A DNA stretch of 7,079 nt from Chitinophaga pinensis. GTDB taxonomy: Bacteria; Bacteroidota; Bacteroidia; M30B66. The notes under the pieces are model-generated. The model was given only the letters and a program-made list of their open reading frames with translations, made no database searches and was not told the DNA's origin. Shown in pieces: positions 6,312 to 7,079 of this stretch. Made by a program: the position numbers and the translations under genes. Positions within the stretch are counted from its first letter, which is position 1. Each line of letters opens with the position of its first letter. The stretch lies in contig CALQJV010000061.1 of assembly GCA_943330985.1 (NCBI GenBank), positions 1-7,079 of the forward strand, read 5' to 3'.

Positions 6312-7079
6312 TCAGTTTGCATCTAATTGTTTTAAATAGTTAGATGCATTTGAAATATGGATTTCCTGTTTTTCCGTGTCCATTTTGTCAAAAGTTCTCA
6401 CTAACATTCCAAGTCTCGGATTCTGCAAGAAAAAATCTCTATGGATATGCATAAATCTCCAGAATAATCCATCCCATACTTGTTGCCAATCCCCTTTCTT
6501 GTAATCACTCATTTTCATCAAGTAATTACTCCCGCTGATATAAGGCTTAGTTGACATTAATCCTCCATCAGCAAACTGACTCATACCGTAAACATTGGGA
6601 ACCATTACCCAATCGTATGCATCAATAAATAATTCCATAAACCAACGGTAAACTTCATCGGGGTTAAATTCGCAGAGCAGCATAAAATTGCCAATGACCA
6701 TCAATCTTTCTATGTGGTGACAATAACCACTTTCTAAAACTTTTTTTATTGTAAGATCGATTGGTTCAATTCCGGTAGTACCATTCCAAAAAGAAGCAGG
6801 GATTTTTCGTTTAAACTTCCAGTAATTTTTTGTTCGTTCTTCATTGCCTTTAAGTTGGTAAACAGCTCTAATAAATTCTCTCCAACCTACAATTTGTCGA
6901 ATAAAACCCTCTAATGAATTTAACGGTATTTCATTGTTAGATGCATACTGTAATGTCTCATCAATAATAAACTGAGGAGTTAGGAGACCAACATTTAGCA
7001 TGGGTGTTAAGATGCTATGATGCAAAAAGGTTTGGTCTGAAACGATGGCATCTTCATAAGCACCAAACTCTGAAAATCG
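6312..7079 (-). CDS. Cryptochrome/photolyase-family protein, FeS-BCP-related, C-terminal part (N-terminus off the right edge)
   Basis: These are the last 255 residues of a flavoprotein of the bacterial (6-4) photolyase / deoxyribodipyrimidine photolyase-related family. The frame is open to base 7079 and reads FGAYEDAIVSDQTFLHHS across 7021-7076, the conserved entry to the FAD-binding helical domain, so the TTG at 7023-7025 is an internal leucine codon and not a start. Seen: NVGLLTP, FIRQIVGWREFIRAVY, HHIERLMVIGNF, DAYDWVMVPNVYGMSQFADGG, TKPYISGSNYL and NPRLGMLVRTFDKM, all in family order. Members bind FAD and use light to repair UV lesions or act as photoreceptors. Oddity: the region that in PhrB-type proteins carries three Fe-S cysteines is shortened to MSDYKKGDWQQVWDGLF, and the fragment has only two cysteines, neither at a ligand position. 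Family assignment is firm; repair versus signalling is open. It converges on the propeller gene with 64 bases between. Confidence 0.9.
   Translation of the reverse strand, partial: RFSEFGAYEDAIVSDQTFLHHSILTPMLNVGLLTPQFIIDETLQYASNNEIPLNSLEGFIRQIVGWREFIRAVYQLKGNEERTKNYWKFKRKIPASFWNGTTGIEPIDLTIKKVLESGYCHHIERLMVIGNFMLLCEFNPDEVYRWFMELFIDAYDWVMVPNVYGMSQFADGGLMSTKPYISGSNYLMKMSDYKKGDWQQVWDGLFWRFMHIHRDFFLQNPRLGMLVRTFDKMDTEKQEIHISNASNYLKQLDAN

Noticed and set aside
6306..6318. AAACTGTCAGTTT palindrome between the convergent genes as a bidirectional terminator
   Set aside because: The stem is only 5-6 bp, it overlaps the stop of the minus-strand gene, and no T-run follows on either side.
7023..7025. 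TTG as the start of the photolyase-like gene
   Set aside because: Codons upstream to 7079 encode conserved photolyase sequence (FGAYEDA...), so the gene simply continues beyond the window.

Overview
The window looks like a chromosomal stretch of a member of the Bacteroidota (moderate-to-low GC, roughly 40% by eye). Three independent signs point there. One gene ends in a type IX secretion system (T9SS) C-terminal sorting domain. Candidate promoters carry the Bacteroidota -7 motif TAnnTTTG. Start codons have A-rich leaders and no Shine-Dalgarno sequence. The combination of genes would fit a flavobacterial-type lineage, but I cannot place it more precisely.

Layout. Positions 1-4326 hold four genes on the minus strand. 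In order of transcription they are tyrS (tyrosyl-tRNA synthetase), a 75-codon conserved-type hypothetical gene that starts one base after the tyrS stop, a fabG-type short-chain dehydrogenase/reductase, and a membrane-anchored von Willebrand factor A (VWA) protein that runs off the left edge. A 144-base gap before fabG holds a good Bacteroidota promoter (TTTG-N20-TAAGTTTG), so tyrS plus the small gene, and fabG plus the VWA gene, are probably two transcription units. A 247-base divergent intergenic region (4327-4573) separates tyrS from a plus-strand gene (4574-6247) for a secreted protein. That protein has a signal peptide, seven repeats of about 67 residues (probably a seven-bladed beta-propeller) and a T9SS sorting tail. 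It converges on a minus-strand gene that enters from the right edge: the C-terminal 255 residues of a cryptochrome/photolyase-family protein related to the bacterial iron-sulfur (6-4) photolyases.

The genes do not form one pathway. tyrS and fabG are housekeeping (translation, fatty-acid synthesis), the VWA protein is an inner-membrane protein of unknown role, the propeller protein is an exported surface or extracellular protein, and the photolyase relative is a light-dependent repair enzyme or photoreceptor. Two large genes are cut by the window edges. The VWA gene begins at TTG and so is easily missed or mis-started. The photolyase-like frame continues to the last base and does not start inside the window. 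I see no RNA gene, CRISPR array, insertion sequence or defence system. The most notable observation is that the photolyase relative keeps the family framework but has none of the expected Fe-S cysteine ligands.
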